From Solirubrobacterales bacterium (GTDB lineage: Bacteria; Actinomycetota; Thermoleophilia; Solirubrobacterales; Solirubrobacteraceae), in NCBI GenBank assembly GCA_027306855.1, contig DAHUYZ010000004.1, forward strand, positions 22,265 through 72,905: DNA of 50,641 nucleotides. Direction: 5' to 3'. Below are positions 49,735-50,641 of this stretch, one piece after another. The notes beneath the pieces were generated by a model. That model made no database searches and had not been told where the DNA came from. It was given only the letters and a program-made list of their open reading frames with translations. The stretch's first letter is position 1, and each line of letters opens with the position of its first letter. Made by a program: the position numbers and the translations under genes.

Positions 49735-50641
49735 CTACGTGGCCGCGATCATCCCGGCGGCGACCGTGTTGTTCGACGCCTCGTCGATCAGGATGAAGCT
49801 GCCGGTGCGGCGATTGACTTCGTAAGAGTCGAACACGAGCGGGGCGCTGGTGCGCAGCTTGACCCGGCCGATGTCGTTGAGCGCGAGCTCGGGCGCACCG
49901 CCGTTCTCGGCTCCGGCGAGGGCGACGCGCTCGAGCGTGTGCACGTCGACGTGGTCGCACAGCTCGTCCACGATCGCCGTCACGGTGCTCGTCGTCTGCT
50001 TGAGCAGGTAGCGCCCGCCGGGGCGCAGCGGGGCGTCGGTCATCCAGCAGACGTCGGCCTCCAGCTCGCGCGCGACGGTCGGCGCCTGCTCGGGAGGGCA
50101 GATCGTCTCGCCGCGCGAGACGTCGATGTCGTCGGCCAGGCGCAGCGTGACCGACATCGGGGCCATCGCCTCCGAGCACTCGCCGTCGTAGGTGTCGATC
50201 GCGGCGATCGCGCTGCGCCGGCCGCTCGGCAGGACGACGATCTCCTCGCCGGCGCGCAGGGCGCCGCTTGCCATCTGGCCCGCGTAGCCGCGGTAGTCGG
50301 GGGCGTCCGCGGCGGCCGGGCGGATCACCCACTGCACGGGAAAGCGCGCGGGCCTGTCGTGAGGATGGTCGTAGGCGACCTCCACCTGCTCGAGCAGCTC
50401 AAGCAGCGTCGGGCCGTCATACCAGTCCATGTGCTCGGAGCGATCGACGACGTTGTCGCCTTTCAACGCGGACATCGGGATGTAGGCGACGTCGCGGCGC
50501 ATTCCCGTCCCCGTCCCGATCGTGCTGAGCTTCGCGGCGAAGCCCTCGAACTCGGCGAGGAGCTCCTCAAAGCGCGCCTGCGAGTGCTCGGCGAGGTCCA
50601 TCTTGTTGACGGCCACGACCAGATGCGGGATGCCGAGTAGC
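49735..50641 (-). CDS. cysN: Sulfate adenylyltransferase subunit 1 (partial, 5' end outside window)
   Basis: The last 302 codons of CysN, the GTPase subunit that drives ATP sulfurylase (CysD) in sulfate assimilation. The G4 motif VAVNKMD is near the window edge. MSALKGDNVVDRS and YDGPTLLELLE are CysN-typical, followed by the beta-barrel domains (RFPVQWVIRP, YAGQMASGALRAGEEIVVLPS, ADDIDVSRGETICPP). The C-terminal FILIDEASNNTVAAGMI is the usual CysN end, and no APS kinase (CysC) domain is fused. Reading continues beyond 50641, where the P-loop and switch motifs would lie. Confidence 0.92.
   Translation of the reverse strand, partial: LLGIPHLVVAVNKMDLAEHSQARFEELLAEFEGFAAKLSTIGTGTGMRRDVAYIPMSALKGDNVVDRSEHMDWYDGPTLLELLEQVEVAYDHPHDRPARFPVQWVIRPAAADAPDYRGYAGQMASGALRAGEEIVVLPSGRRSAIAAIDTYDGECSEAMAPMSVTLRLADDIDVSRGETICPPEQAPTVARELEADVCWMTDAPLRPGGRYLLKQTTSTVTAIVDELCDHVDVHTLERVALAGAENGGAPELALNDIGRVKLRTSAPLVFDSYEVNRRTGSFILIDEASNNTVAAGMIAAT

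Overview
This 50.6 kb window is GC-rich, densely packed chromosome of an actinobacterium. The gene set (PAC2 proteasome-chaperone family, F420-associated Zn-peptidase-like protein, GpgS, AccA3-type biotin carboxylase, CitA-type citrate synthase, MMPL transporter, LigD-type ligase, leaderless GTG starts) suggests a deep-branching lineage such as the Thermoleophilia/Solirubrobacterales. That placement is inference from gene content only. I see no prophage, insertion sequence, CRISPR array or rRNA.

Layout. 1-406: a terminator-like hairpin, a promoter -10 box and a class II, selenocysteine-tRNA-like tRNA with an unexpected GAU anticodon. 407-5586: citrate synthase, amidase, NAD-binding protein, 7Fe ferredoxin and an Mrp Fe-S carrier ATPase. 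5587-12198: a basic DNA-binding-like protein behind a LexA-type box, the F420-associated protein, a RecB-like nuclease that kept helicase remnants but no helicase motor, a SurA-PEBP lipoprotein fusion, PAC2 and an OB-HD (YhaM-type) nuclease. 12250-18499: PilB ATPase, TatA, two half-length TauE/SafE permeases, OtsB, a membrane protein and PolX. 18587-25666: polyprenol-phosphate mannosyltransferase, SpoIIM-like protein, thioredoxin, an IleRS with the altered GxHH signature, a MerR-type regulator and an alpha/beta hydrolase. 25709-34948: fumarase, MrfA-like helicase, glucosyl-3-phosphoglycerate synthase plus HAD phosphatase, GpsA, a sugar-lactone oxidase and a PLP aldolase. 35006-39507: two membrane proteins, a miniature glycerate-kinase-like protein, separate LigD polymerase and ligase genes, and a DtxR/MntR regulator. 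39599-50641: an aminotransferase with an in-frame proline-rich extension, SucCD, a HAD dehalogenase, biotin carboxylase, MarR/MMPL, VapBC and the 3' part of cysN.

Working together. Citrate synthase, SucCD and fumarase are three TCA steps, dispersed rather than in one operon. GpgS with the HAD phosphatase is a likely glucosylglycerate pathway, and OtsB supplies trehalose. DNA repair is over-represented (RecB-like nuclease, PolX, MrfA-like helicase, LigD Pol and ligase, a LexA-type box). Convergent neighbours are unusually tight: several stop codons abut or overlap, while two convergent pairs are separated by long dyad structures that start at a stop codon.

No complete, clearly new multi-gene system is evident. 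The strongest leads are the odd tRNA, the GxHH IleRS, the LexA-box basic protein, the motor-less helicase/nuclease and the half-size permease pair.
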